Source: Erysipelotrichaceae bacterium 66202529 (GTDB lineage: Bacteria; Bacillota_I; Bacilli_A; Erysipelotrichales; Erysipelotrichaceae). From it: a stretch of DNA of 64,000 nt. The notes below the pieces were generated by a model. The model was not told where the DNA came from. It was given only the letters and a program-made list of their open reading frames with translations, and did no database searches. How positions within the stretch are numbered: position 1 is the first letter of the stretch; each line of letters begins with the position of its first letter. The translations under genes and the position numbers were made by a program. The stretch covers positions 248,001 through 312,000 of the forward strand of contig CP046174.1 of the NCBI GenBank assembly GCA_017161075.1. The letters are read 5' to 3'. Below, piece after piece: positions 1 through 10,067 of this stretch.

Positions 1-1
1 T

Positions 2-565
2 GATTCACATGATACATCAGGTTTTGAGAAAGCAAAATATATCAGAAAAAAATATAATAATCCTCTTATTATTTTCATATCATCAAGTATAGAATTAGCT
101 TTAACTGGTTATAAATATAACGCATTTCGTTTTTTAATGATTGAAAAACTCAAAGAAGATCTACCTTTAATATTAAATGATATAAAAAAATTCTATGAAT
201 TTTCAAATCGCTTCATTGGTGTTAAGGATAAGAAAAATCAAGTTATTCCCCTATACTTTAAGGATATAGTATTTTTAATATCCGAGGGAAACTATATTGA
301 TATACATACAGAAGATAATATTTTTCGAAAGCGATGCAATGTGAAATACTTTCTAGGTATTTGTGGCAATGAGATATTTATATATATAGAAAAAGGTATT
401 CTTATCAATATGAGATATGTGAGAGATTTTAACAGGTTGACGGGAGAGTTAACAATTAAAAGTGGTATGCATATGAGCGTAAGAAAAAAATTTAAAGAGA
501 ATTTTATTAGAGAGTGGAACAGATTAAAAAGTGGGCGTAACATATTTAAAGTTTTGCCTGAATAG
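2..565 (+). CDS. LytTR-family response regulator, C-terminal part (5' end outside window)
   Basis: Open in frame from base 2, so the gene starts before the window. The first ~45 residues read as the end of a receiver domain: a helix with GFEKAKYIR, then a strand with FISSS, the position of the conserved Thr/Ser, then the YKYNAFRFL segment typical of AgrA/LytR receivers. The rest is a LytTR DNA-binding domain with the usual core (VFLISEGNYIDIHT, then a basic KKFKENF end). Such proteins activate transcription from direct repeats in response to a membrane histidine kinase and often control peptide quorum sensing or cell-surface genes. The kinase is not in the window. The region is more AT-rich than the genes that follow. 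The 142-residue reading from the ATG at 137 would miss the receiver. Confidence 0.8.
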   Translation, partial: DSHDTSGFEKAKYIRKKYNNPLIIFISSSIELALTGYKYNAFRFLMIEKLKEDLPLILNDIKKFYEFSNRFIGVKDKKNQVIPLYFKDIVFLISEGNYIDIHTEDNIFRKRCNVKYFLGICGNEIFIYIEKGILINMRYVRDFNRLTGELTIKSGMHMSVRKKFKENFIREWNRLKSGRNIFKVLPE

Positions 566-917
566 TATTATTTCTAAAAAGTTTTCAGATTTTTTTAATA
601 ATGAGAAATTGTTTGTCAGCGAATATTTTGATGAAATAGATAAACTATCATAAAAACATTATAACAGAACAGTGAATAAGGCACAGCATGATAAAAACAG
701 GAGATGACCTATTTTATAAAAAAGTTTCTATATTAAATTTTATATAGTATATGTAAACAGACTATATTGCAGAGTCTGTTTTTATTTGTCTATCTTATCC
801 CATTTCAATGCTCCTCGTGCTTTTCATCGGATGAACACTGTAGTAAAATTAGTATTAGGTTGACCGGCTTATCGTATGAATATAGAGATAAAATCATATA
901 TAAAATAAGGTGATGAA
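566..917. other. intergenic region, no gene recognised
   Basis: AT-rich spacer of about 350 bases. It holds a rho-independent terminator (755-786) and the leader of the next gene. A short open stretch continues after the LytTR stop in another frame (to about 652), but it has no start codon or Shine-Dalgarno site. Confidence 0.5.
755..786 (+). terminator. rho-independent terminator after the LytTR regulator
   Basis: Nine-base stem AAACAGACT / AGTCTGTTT (755-763 with 773-781), 9-base loop, followed by a T-rich tract. Confidence 0.7.
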
Positions 918-1595
918 ATGAAAGAGAAAATGACAAAGGATCAGAAAAGGCAACAGCTCAGGGAGCGCAATACACCCCCGCATTTGAGTGTCCTGGAGGA
1001 AGTCGGCAATGCGGTTACACATGGTGTTGGAGCTGTCGTGGCATTGGTTGGAATGATTTTGCTGCTTCTGAAATCAAACAGCAGTGAGAAAATAATCGCT
1101 GCTCTGATTTTTGGCGGTAGCATGTTTCTTTTGATGCTGATGAGCTGTTTATATCATGCTTTTAAAAGTGATACAAAGGTAAAACGATTATGGCGCAGAT
1201 TTGATTACACCTCTATTTATTTTTTAATCAACGGAACCTTTGCACCGATCTGTCTTGTTTTTGCGGATAGCAGGTGGGCTTTGGTATTGTTTGCTGTGCA
1301 ATGGCTGCTGGCAATCACCGGTATTGTTATGATTATGATATACGGTCCTGGCAAATGGCCGGCTCTGCATTATACGCTGTATTTCCTAATCGGATGGAGC
1401 GGTATATGCTTCCTGCCTGATCTTTACCAGCATAACCAGCCGCTGCTTTACATGATTTTACTGGGAGGAGTTGTATATACTGCCGGTATGATTCCATTCT
1501 CTAAGCATTATAAAGGCTCGCATTTTCTATGGCATCTGTTTGTACTGGCTGGAGCGCTGCTGCACTGGATCGGTATATATTTTTTCCTGTATTGA
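918..1595 (+). CDS. haemolysin III / PAQR-family integral membrane protein
   Basis: A 225-residue polytopic membrane protein of the HlyIII (YqfA/PAQR-like) family. After a charged cytoplasmic N-terminus it shows the family signatures: EEVGNAVTHG before the first helix, SCLYHAF in the second, a DYTSIYFLINGTFAPI segment, and the C-terminal HLFVLAGALLHW helix. Ser, Asp and the two His groups are the conserved metal-site residues of this superfamily. About seven transmembrane helices are visible. Some members are haemolytic, but most bacterial copies have no proven role and are thought to be hydrolase-like or lipid-homeostasis proteins. The start is supported by an AAGGTG site just upstream. It is a stand-alone gene. 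Confidence 0.85.
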   Translation: MKEKMTKDQKRQQLRERNTPPHLSVLEEVGNAVTHGVGAVVALVGMILLLLKSNSSEKIIAALIFGGSMFLLMLMSCLYHAFKSDTKVKRLWRRFDYTSIYFLINGTFAPICLVFADSRWALVLFAVQWLLAITGIVMIMIYGPGKWPALHYTLYFLIGWSGICFLPDLYQHNQPLLYMILLGGVVYTAGMIPFSKHYKGSHFLWHLFVLAGALLHWIGIYFFLY

Positions 1596-2213
1596 AAGTA
1601 AAATCATATGTTATATAAATGAAAACAAGCAACGGATGTAAGAGGCTATCTCAGATATCTTAAAAAGAAAAGCAGTGAATGCTTTGGCATGATTCTTTCT
1701 CGACACCGATATATGAAAATCGTGAAATACAAAATAATAATGCTTATCAACCCTTTTGTATCTCATATCTCCCAATGTCTGAAAATGAGAAGGAGTCATA
1801 TGCAGCGCGCTGCTTTTTATATCCCATAGGCGTATGGAAAGCATCTTTTTTACAAACAGCTTTTGTCTGCTAGGATACAGAATTTTTAACCGATGATGAA
1901 AAGCGCTGTGAGCATAACCAACATGATATATTTAGTATTTATAGCAGTATAGAAATCGTTTCATTCACATACTATATAGGAATCCCGGCACTTTGTAAGT
2001 CAACAGAATAAAGATTTTTGTGTCATACATAATATATAGGAAAGCACTTGAAAAAGGTGGTGAAAAAATGCACAAAAGGGGGAAAAAGCAGGGGGTTCAT
2101 GGTATAATAATAGCAACGTGGCCAGAATTTATACAATTCATTTGAATTGTCTGACTACTGTTGGAACGGATTATGGTAATCTATATCCGTATTGATTATG
2201 TAAGGAGATTATT
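1596..2213. other. intergenic region, possible decayed coding sequence
   Basis: About 620 bases. Short open stretches exist on both strands around 1611-1873, but none has a good ribosome site or recognisable product. They may be a decayed gene. The right part carries the upp promoter. The palindrome ACAATTCATTTGAATTGT (about 2134-2151) lies in the upp leader and could be an operator or leader hairpin. Confidence 0.4.
2100..2108 (+). promoter_or_regulatory. extended -10 promoter for upp-atp operon
   Basis: TGGTATAAT is a consensus extended -10 element (TGnTATAAT). The -35 region is poor, as is usual with an extended -10. The transcript would have a leader of about 100 bases before upp. Confidence 0.5.
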
Positions 2214-2834
2214 ATGCTGAAAGTCTTACAACATCCTCTGATTACGCACAAGCTGACACAGATGCGTAAGAAGGAAACCGGAACCAAGGATTTCCGCCAG
2301 AATCTGGATGAAATCGCCGGCCTGATGGCTTACGAAATTTCCAGAGATTTCCCGCTTCAGCCAGTCGAAATTGATACGCCTGTCGCAAGGACTACTACCT
2401 ATGAGCTTGCGAAGGAAATCGTGCTGGTACCGATTCTTCGTGCAGGGCTTGGTATGGTGAATGGAATCTGTGATTTGATCCCTACCGTCAAGATTGCACA
2501 TGTGGGGCTGTACCGTGATGAAGAAACACTGGAGCCTCATACATATTTTGAAAAGTATCCCAAGGAAGTAAAGGATGCCATCGTCATGATCGTCGATCCG
2601 ATGCTGGCAACCGGAGGTAGTGCGATTGCTGCTATTGACATGGTGAAAAAGCAGGGGGCGAAAAATATCCGCCTTGTATGCCTGGTCGGAGCACCGGAAG
2701 GTGTAAAGGCCGTGGAGAAAGCACATCCGGAAGTGGATATTTATCTTGCGGCACTGGATGAAAAACTGAATGAAAAAGGGTATATCGTACCTGGACTTGG
2801 AGATGCAGGAGACCGTATTTTCGGTACGAAGTAG
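2214..2834 (+). CDS. upp: uracil phosphoribosyltransferase
   Basis: Converts uracil and PRPP to UMP in the cytoplasmic pyrimidine salvage pathway. The 206-residue length matches the family. Key segments are visible: the N-terminal [15 protein letters not shown], the RAGLGM segment of the active-site hood, the PRPP-binding loop [11 protein letters not shown], and the C-terminal [11 protein letters not shown] that holds uracil. An AAGGAG site precedes the ATG. Only two bases separate its stop from the next gene (atpZ), so upp is the first gene of the ATP synthase operon, an arrangement also known from other Firmicutes. Confidence 0.95.
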   Translation: MLKVLQHPLITHKLTQMRKKETGTKDFRQNLDEIAGLMAYEISRDFPLQPVEIDTPVARTTTYELAKEIVLVPILRAGLGMVNGICDLIPTVKIAHVGLYRDEETLEPHTYFEKYPKEVKDAIVMIVDPMLATGGSAIAAIDMVKKQGAKNIRLVCLVGAPEGVKAVEKAHPEVDIYLAALDEKLNEKGYIVPGLGDAGDRIFGTK

Positions 2835-2836
2835 TC

Positions 2837-3028
2837 ATGAAGGAAGCATACCGGGCAATGCGGCTAATGTTTACCATGGCACTTGCCTGTGGCGCAGCAG
2901 TATGGATCGGAGCCTGGCTGGATGATGTCTTTCATACCTCGCCATGGTGCCTTTTGATACTGTTAGCCTATGCCATCATCTCCAGTCTGTATCTGATGAT
3001 TCGAAAGCTGGGTGATGATCATGAATGA
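2837..3028 (+). CDS. atpZ: AtpZ/AtpI-like small membrane protein of the ATP synthase operon
   Basis: A 63-residue protein with two predicted membrane helices separated by a short turn (GAWLDDVFHTSP). The Gly-x-x-Leu-Asp turn followed by Thr-x-Pro is typical of the AtpZ family, often annotated as F0F1-ATPase subunit or putative Ca2+/Mg2+ transporter. Position directly before atpI fits the family. The 3' end overlaps atpI by 8 bases, implying translational coupling. The assignment rests on the turn motif and context; the exact role (assembly or Mg2+ supply) is not settled for the family. Confidence 0.7.
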   Translation: MKEAYRAMRLMFTMALACGAAVWIGAWLDDVFHTSPWCLLILLAYAIISSLYLMIRKLGDDHE

Positions 3029-3395
3029 AACAAGGAAAATGGGAATGGAGATTCGCATTATCACACTGCTGCTCTGTGCAGCGGGCTGCGTGATCTGCAT
3101 CATCCTGTTTCCGGGAGCGTGGAAGCAGGGAGTCATGGGTATTCTGATTGGTTCCTTAACCGGCATTATGGGCTTCAACATGATTCAGAACATGGTAGGC
3201 CGTATTGACGGGGAGCTCGCGGATATCAAATCCCGAGCATTTCGCTCCTATACGCGAAGGTATATGCTATATGCGCTTATCTTTGCTCTCAGTGCCATTG
3301 CAGGGGCGCATATCGCGGCTCTGCTGGTGGGAATGCTGCTGCATAAATGCAGTATTCTGATTTACAGCTGGAAACACAGAAAGGAGGATGAGTAG
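3021..3395 (+). CDS. atpI: ATP synthase protein I
   Basis: A 124-residue membrane protein with about four hydrophobic helices, placed between atpZ and atpB as in most bacterial atp operons. AtpI is a non-essential factor that helps assemble the c ring. The ATG at 3021 is preferred over upstream GTG/ATG codons because GGGTG (3010-3014) sits six bases before it. The stop codon overlaps the GTG start of atpB by one base. AtpI proteins are poorly conserved in sequence, so the call leans on topology and position. Confidence 0.75.
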   Translation: MNETRKMGMEIRIITLLLCAAGCVICIILFPGAWKQGVMGILIGSLTGIMGFNMIQNMVGRIDGELADIKSRAFRSYTRRYMLYALIFALSAIAGAHIAALLVGMLLHKCSILIYSWKHRKEDE

Positions 3396-4102
3396 TGGAC
3401 GATAAATTTGACGGAATCGTTCTGACACTGTTTGGACACAACATCGAATTTCAGCAATCGGTTATCAACTGGCTGATTCTCTGTGTGCTGTTTTCCATAT
3501 TCTTTATCTGGGCCGGCAAGAAATTTGAAAAAGCCGATGTCCGCAAGGCACCGTCGGGAATACTTCTGGTAGTGGAAATGATTACCGGACTGTGTACTAG
3601 TATTATCGGTGATAATCTGAAGCATGAAACGAAGCATTATCTGCCATTTCTCGGTACACTGACGATGATGATGGCTGTCAGTAATCTGCTGGGACTTCTC
3701 GGTCTGCAGCCGCCGACATCCAATCTGAGCTTTAATGTTACGCTGGCACTGATGATGTTTCTGACGATTCAGTACAACGGTATCAGAAAGGGCGGACTGG
3801 GAGCGCGTCTGAAGGAACTGACAGAGCCCATGTGGCTGCTTACACCATTGAATGTGATTGGTGAGCTGGCACTTCCGATTTCGCTTTCCATGCGTCTGTT
3901 TGGAAACATTTTGGCAGGCTCGATTATTATGCTGCTGGTGTATACGATGATGCGGGGCTTTCTCCCATTCGGAGTACTCGGCTATATCGCAACGCCGTTT
4001 CTGCATGCGTATTTTGATGTTTTCTCAGGTCTGATACAGACCTATATCTTCTTCACGCTGGCAAGCTTCTTCCTAAGCGAACAGGTTGCCCCGGAAGAAT
4101 AA
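3395..4102 (+). CDS. atpB: ATP synthase F0 subunit a
   Basis: Forms the stator half-channels that carry ions to and from the c ring. The 235-residue hydrophobic protein has the invariant arginine segment SMRLFGNILAG in the penultimate helical hairpin and the C-terminal QTYIFFTLASFFL helix. It starts with GTG, supported by AAGGAGG seven bases upstream, and is coupled to atpI by a one-base overlap. The N-terminal region IEFQQSVINWLI fits the first helix of bacterial a subunits. Confidence 0.95.
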   Translation: MDDKFDGIVLTLFGHNIEFQQSVINWLILCVLFSIFFIWAGKKFEKADVRKAPSGILLVVEMITGLCTSIIGDNLKHETKHYLPFLGTLTMMMAVSNLLGLLGLQPPTSNLSFNVTLALMMFLTIQYNGIRKGGLGARLKELTEPMWLLTPLNVIGELALPISLSMRLFGNILAGSIIMLLVYTMMRGFLPFGVLGYIATPFLHAYFDVFSGLIQTYIFFTLASFFLSEQVAPEE

Positions 4103-4156
4103 TAAACCATTTTAAAATAGTGTGAAATAAGTTATGAAAAAATAGTTGGTTCATAA

Positions 4157-4441
<285 letters not shown>

Positions 4442-4486
4442 TGTCATTCATCATGAAGCTAGGAAGAAAGGAGGTATTCGCATAGT

Positions 4487-5005
4487 ATGGATTTTGATAT
4501 AAATGCCTATCTGCGGCTGAATCCGATGGATATGATCATGGTCTGTATTTCTACGCTGATCATTATTGCAGTCGCAAAGCATTTCTTCTGGGATAAGGTG
4601 CTTGCCTATCTCGATGCACGCAAGGCTGCCATTCAGGCGGACATTGATGCAGGAACGCAAAGCAGAGAAGCAGGCGAGCAGTATAAACGTCAGTATGAAG
4701 AACAGATGGCAAATGCCAGAGGCGAGGCACATGAGATACTGGAAAGTGCCAAAGCCAATGCCGTTCAGGAAAAACGTGAAATTCTGGCAGCCGCAAGAGG
4801 GGAAGCCGAAGCGGTGAAGGAAAAAGCACGAAAGGATATCGAGCGCGAGAAGGTACAGGCGCGCGCGGAAATGAAGGATGCCATTGTGGATGTGGCGTTT
4901 GAAGCCGCAAAACAGATTGTAAATAAAGAGCTGGATGAGAGCACACACAAGCAGTATGTGGATGATTTCATCGAGCATGCAGGTGATGAGACATGGCAGG
5001 CATAG
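4487..5005 (+). CDS. atpF: ATP synthase F0 subunit b
   Basis: Peripheral stalk subunit. The 172 residues comprise one N-terminal membrane helix (about residues 13-30) followed by a long charged, alanine-rich coiled coil (REAGEQYKRQYEEQMANARG and onward) that reaches up to F1. The Shine-Dalgarno site AAAGGAGG is about 12 bases before the ATG, longer than usual, but no nearer in-frame start exists. The gene overlaps atpH by 13 bases. Confidence 0.93.
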   Translation: MDFDINAYLRLNPMDMIMVCISTLIIIAVAKHFFWDKVLAYLDARKAAIQADIDAGTQSREAGEQYKRQYEEQMANARGEAHEILESAKANAVQEKREILAAARGEAEAVKEKARKDIEREKVQARAEMKDAIVDVAFEAAKQIVNKELDESTHKQYVDDFIEHAGDETWQA

Positions 5006-5544
5006 CAGCAAAAAGCTACAGTGATGCGCTGTTTGCACTTGCACAGGAAGAACAGAAGCTGGATGTATTTAAGGCAGATGTATGCATGATGGATGAACAG
5101 CTAAAGGCTTATCCTGATTTCATGCGGGTGCTGACACATCCCAAGATTCACAAGGAAGAAAAAAAACAGACCCTAACGTCTGTATTCGGCAGTGAGGTTG
5201 ACCACATGGTTTTGAACTTCGCAAAGCTGCTGATTGATAAAAGCCGTTTTCAGAATTTTCACGATATTACGAGAGAATTTGTAAAGCAGTACAATGAGGT
5301 TCATAATATCGAAGTGGCATATGTCCGTTCAGCGAAGAAGCTGGATGATGCGGAAATCAGCCGTCTAAAATCCATGCTGGAGAAGAAGCTTTCAAAAACG
5401 GTGGAATTAAAAATACAGGAGGATCCGGATCTGCTTGCGGGTTTACGCATCAAGATCAATGATATGGTTCTGGATAATACAGCCAGAAGCCGTATGGATA
5501 ATCTGAAACAGCTGGCACAGAGTGAATCTGTGCAGGAAAGTTAG
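4993..5544 (+). CDS. atpH: ATP synthase F1 subunit delta
   Basis: Joins the b dimer to the top of the alpha3beta3 hexamer. The 183-residue protein starts with the family signature AAKSYSDALFALA and ends with a domain bearing LLAGLRIKINDMVLDNTARS, the typical OSCP/delta C-terminal motif. It begins inside atpF, so translation is probably coupled. Confidence 0.93.
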   Translation: MAGIAAKSYSDALFALAQEEQKLDVFKADVCMMDEQLKAYPDFMRVLTHPKIHKEEKKQTLTSVFGSEVDHMVLNFAKLLIDKSRFQNFHDITREFVKQYNEVHNIEVAYVRSAKKLDDAEISRLKSMLEKKLSKTVELKIQEDPDLLAGLRIKINDMVLDNTARSRMDNLKQLAQSESVQES

Positions 5545-5556
5545 AGGTGAATGCGA

Positions 5557-7077
5557 GTGAGCTTAAAGCCAGAAGAAATAAGTAAGCTGATCAAGGATCA
5601 GATTCGCAGATATGATGAGGATCTGGAAATCGATGAGACTGGTACGATTATCACCGTTGGTGATGGTATTGCCCTGATCTACGGTTTACAGAATGCAATG
5701 GCCGGTGAGCTGCTTCGTTTCCCTGGAGATGTTTATGGTATGGTACTGAACCTGGAGGAGGAGCACGTCGGTGCTGTTCTGATGGGGGATGACTCCAACA
5801 TCCGTGAAGGAGACGAAGTAAAACGTACCGGACGTATCGTTGAGGTTCCCGTTGGGGACGGTATGCTGGGCCGTGTTGTCAATGCACTGGGACAGGCAAT
5901 CGACGGAGGAGAACCAATCAAGAGTGATAAATTCCGTCCGGTTGAGCGTGTGGCACCAGGTGTTATGACACGAAAAAGTGTACATCAGCCAATCCAGACC
6001 GGATTGAAAATCATCGACTCCATGATTCCTATCGGCCGCGGACAGCGTGAGCTGATTATCGGTGACCGCCAGACCGGAAAAACAGCGATTGCCATTGATA
6101 CCATTATCAACCAGAAGGAAAACAATGTAAAATGTATCTATGTTGCCATTGGTCAGAAGGCCAGTACGGTAGCGCAGATTGTTGAGAAGCTTCGTTCTCA
6201 CGGTGCTATGGAATATACGACGATCGTATCCTCCACGGCGAGTGAACCGGCTCCTCTGCAGTATATCGCACCGTATGCAGGCTGTGCTATCGGTGAGGAA
6301 TGGATGGAAAACGGAGACGATGTGCTGATCGTTTATGACGATTTAAGTAAGCATGCCGTTGCCTACCGTACCATGTCCCTGCTGCTGAAGCGTCCACCGG
6401 GACGTGAGGCATATCCGGGAGATGTCTTCTATCTGCATTCCCGTCTGCTGGAGCGTGCGGCGAAGCTGAATGATGAGCTTGGTGCGGGAAGTCTGACGGC
6501 CCTGCCAATCATTGAAACGCAGGCCGGAGATATTTCCGCCTATATTCCGACAAATGTTATTTCCATCACGGATGGACAGATTTTCCTACAGACGGAGCTG
6601 TTCAACAGTGGTGTGCGTCCTGCCGTGGACAGCGGTTTGTCCGTATCCCGTGTAGGTAGTGCGGCACAGATCAAGGCAATGAAGCAGGTGAGCGGTTCTT
6701 TGAAGCTGGAGCTGGCTCAGTTCCGTGAAATGCAGGCCTTTGCGAAATTCGGAAGTGATTTGGATGCGGCTACGACAGAAACGCTGGCTCATGGTGAGCG
6801 TCTGACAAAGCTGTTGATTCAGAATCAGTATGATCCGCTTCCGGTAACCCATCAGGTACTCTCTCTGTTTGCGGCAAAGAATAAATTCCTGAAGCCGGTT
6901 AAGGTTGAGGATGTTCAGCTGTATGAAAAAGAAATGCTGAAATATATGGAACGCAATCATGCGGATATCCTTGCAGAGATTGCAAAGAAACAGGCGCTGG
7001 ATGATGAATTGAATGCAAAGATTACAGCTGCTTTACAGGCGTTTGCTTCTGAATTTAAGAATATGATAGAAGGATAA
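5557..7077 (+). CDS. atpA: ATP synthase F1 subunit alpha
   Basis: Non-catalytic nucleotide-binding subunit of F1. It shows the N-terminal [14 protein letters not shown], the beta-barrel segment, the P-loop [14 protein letters not shown], and the alpha signature [16 protein letters not shown]. The GTG at 5557 is chosen as start because GAGGTG (5544-5549) lies seven bases before it and the product then begins MSLKPEE as in other alpha subunits. The ATG at 5551 would add two residues and sit only one base from that site. Length (506 residues) is normal. Confidence 0.95.
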   Translation: MSLKPEEISKLIKDQIRRYDEDLEIDETGTIITVGDGIALIYGLQNAMAGELLRFPGDVYGMVLNLEEEHVGAVLMGDDSNIREGDEVKRTGRIVEVPVGDGMLGRVVNALGQAIDGGEPIKSDKFRPVERVAPGVMTRKSVHQPIQTGLKIIDSMIPIGRGQRELIIGDRQTGKTAIAIDTIINQKENNVKCIYVAIGQKASTVAQIVEKLRSHGAMEYTTIVSSTASEPAPLQYIAPYAGCAIGEEWMENGDDVLIVYDDLSKHAVAYRTMSLLLKRPPGREAYPGDVFYLHSRLLERAAKLNDELGAGSLTALPIIETQAGDISAYIPTNVISITDGQIFLQTELFNSGVRPAVDSGLSVSRVGSAAQIKAMKQVSGSLKLELAQFREMQAFAKFGSDLDAATTETLAHGERLTKLLIQNQYDPLPVTHQVLSLFAAKNKFLKPVKVEDVQLYEKEMLKYMERNHADILAEIAKKQALDDELNAKITAALQAFASEFKNMIEG

Positions 7078-7080
7078 TGT

Positions 7081-9332
<2,252 letters not shown>

Positions 9333-9334
9333 GT

Positions 9335-9727
9335 ATGATCAAAATCAAGATCATTACGCCGCTGGGTCTTTATAAGGAAGGCGAGGTCGGCGGCGTGCAT
9401 GTGCGGACGGTGGAAGGTGAAACGACCATTCTTCCCAACCACATGCCAATCGTTGCAATGCTGACAACATGCAAATGTTCTCTTATGGAAGGCAATGAAT
9501 ATAAGGATTATGCGATTGCCGGCGGACTGCTTCAGTTTGCGGACAATGAGATGCGTATTCTTGCGGATGCAATCGAAGGCCGTGAGGAAATTGATATTGA
9601 GCGTGCAAGACGCGCAAAGCAGCGCGCGGAGGAACGTTTGAAAAAGCTGGACAACCGTACCAGCATTAAGCGTGCTGAGGTGGCACTGGCAAAGGCAATC
9701 AACCGTATCAGGGTATATGGTGGATAA
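9335..9727 (+). CDS. atpC: ATP synthase F1 subunit epsilon
   Basis: Last gene of the operon. The 130-residue subunit has an N-terminal beta sandwich (ITPLGLYKEGEVGGVHV, TEGETTILPNHMP-like segment) and a C-terminal helical pair (DIERARRAKQRAEERL) that can lock the enzyme against ATP hydrolysis. It starts two bases after the atpD stop and is followed by a clear terminator. Confidence 0.93.
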   Translation: MIKIKIITPLGLYKEGEVGGVHVRTVEGETTILPNHMPIVAMLTTCKCSLMEGNEYKDYAIAGGLLQFADNEMRILADAIEGREEIDIERARRAKQRAEERLKKLDNRTSIKRAEVALAKAINRIRVYGG

Positions 9728-9746
9728 GCTTTCAACATATAACAGG

Positions 9747-9779
9747 GATATCAGATTTATATTCTGGTATCTTTTTTTC
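9747..9779 (+). terminator. terminator of the upp-atp operon
   Basis: Stem GATATCAGA / TTCTGGTATC around a short loop, directly followed by seven T residues (9772-9778). Confidence 0.75.
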
Positions 9780-9811
9780 TATTTCATAGAACGCTTAAAG
9801 CTACCGCATAT

Positions 9812-9840
9812 GAAAAAGCCTGTGATACATGACCACAGGC
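9812..9840 (-). terminator. minus-strand terminator after the 51-residue membrane ORF
   Basis: Seven-base stem GCCTGTG / CACAGGC (9818-9824 with 9834-9840). Read on the minus strand it is followed by five T residues. Confidence 0.65.
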
Positions 9841-9867
9841 ATACGTATTACAAAACGTTATACCGCT

Positions 9868-10023
9868 TTACTTCTTATTGCGCAGTCTCAACTTATCAAA
9901 GCCGATTTGAATAAGCACGATCAGTAAGCTGATCAGCATATTTTCAAGAGATGATGAGCGGTTGAAAAGCATCATGATAAACACGATAACCGTATATTCA
10001 ATTAAGTAAATTTTTCCATTCAT
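9868..10023 (-). CDS. small hydrophobic protein, 51 residues, unknown
   Basis: Two hydrophobic stretches (IYLIEYTVIVFIMMLF and MLISLLIVLIQIGF) and a basic C-terminus (KLRLRNKK) suggest a two-helix membrane protein. The start is supported by AGGGAGA (10033-10039 on the minus strand), and a good minus-strand terminator follows. It lies 44 bases beyond the stop of the LevR-type activator on the same strand, so it may be the last gene of that transcript. No family was recognised. Confidence 0.5.
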   Translation of the reverse strand: MNGKIYLIEYTVIVFIMMLFNRSSSLENMLISLLIVLIQIGFDKLRLRNKK

Positions 10024-10067
10024 AATAGTTTTATCTCCCTGGAAATGCAACTCATGTTCCTTTTTAT

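Noticed and set aside
1611..1873. Short ORFs on both strands between the HlyIII gene and upp
   Set aside because: No ribosome sites, no family resemblance; may be decayed sequence but nothing can be supported.
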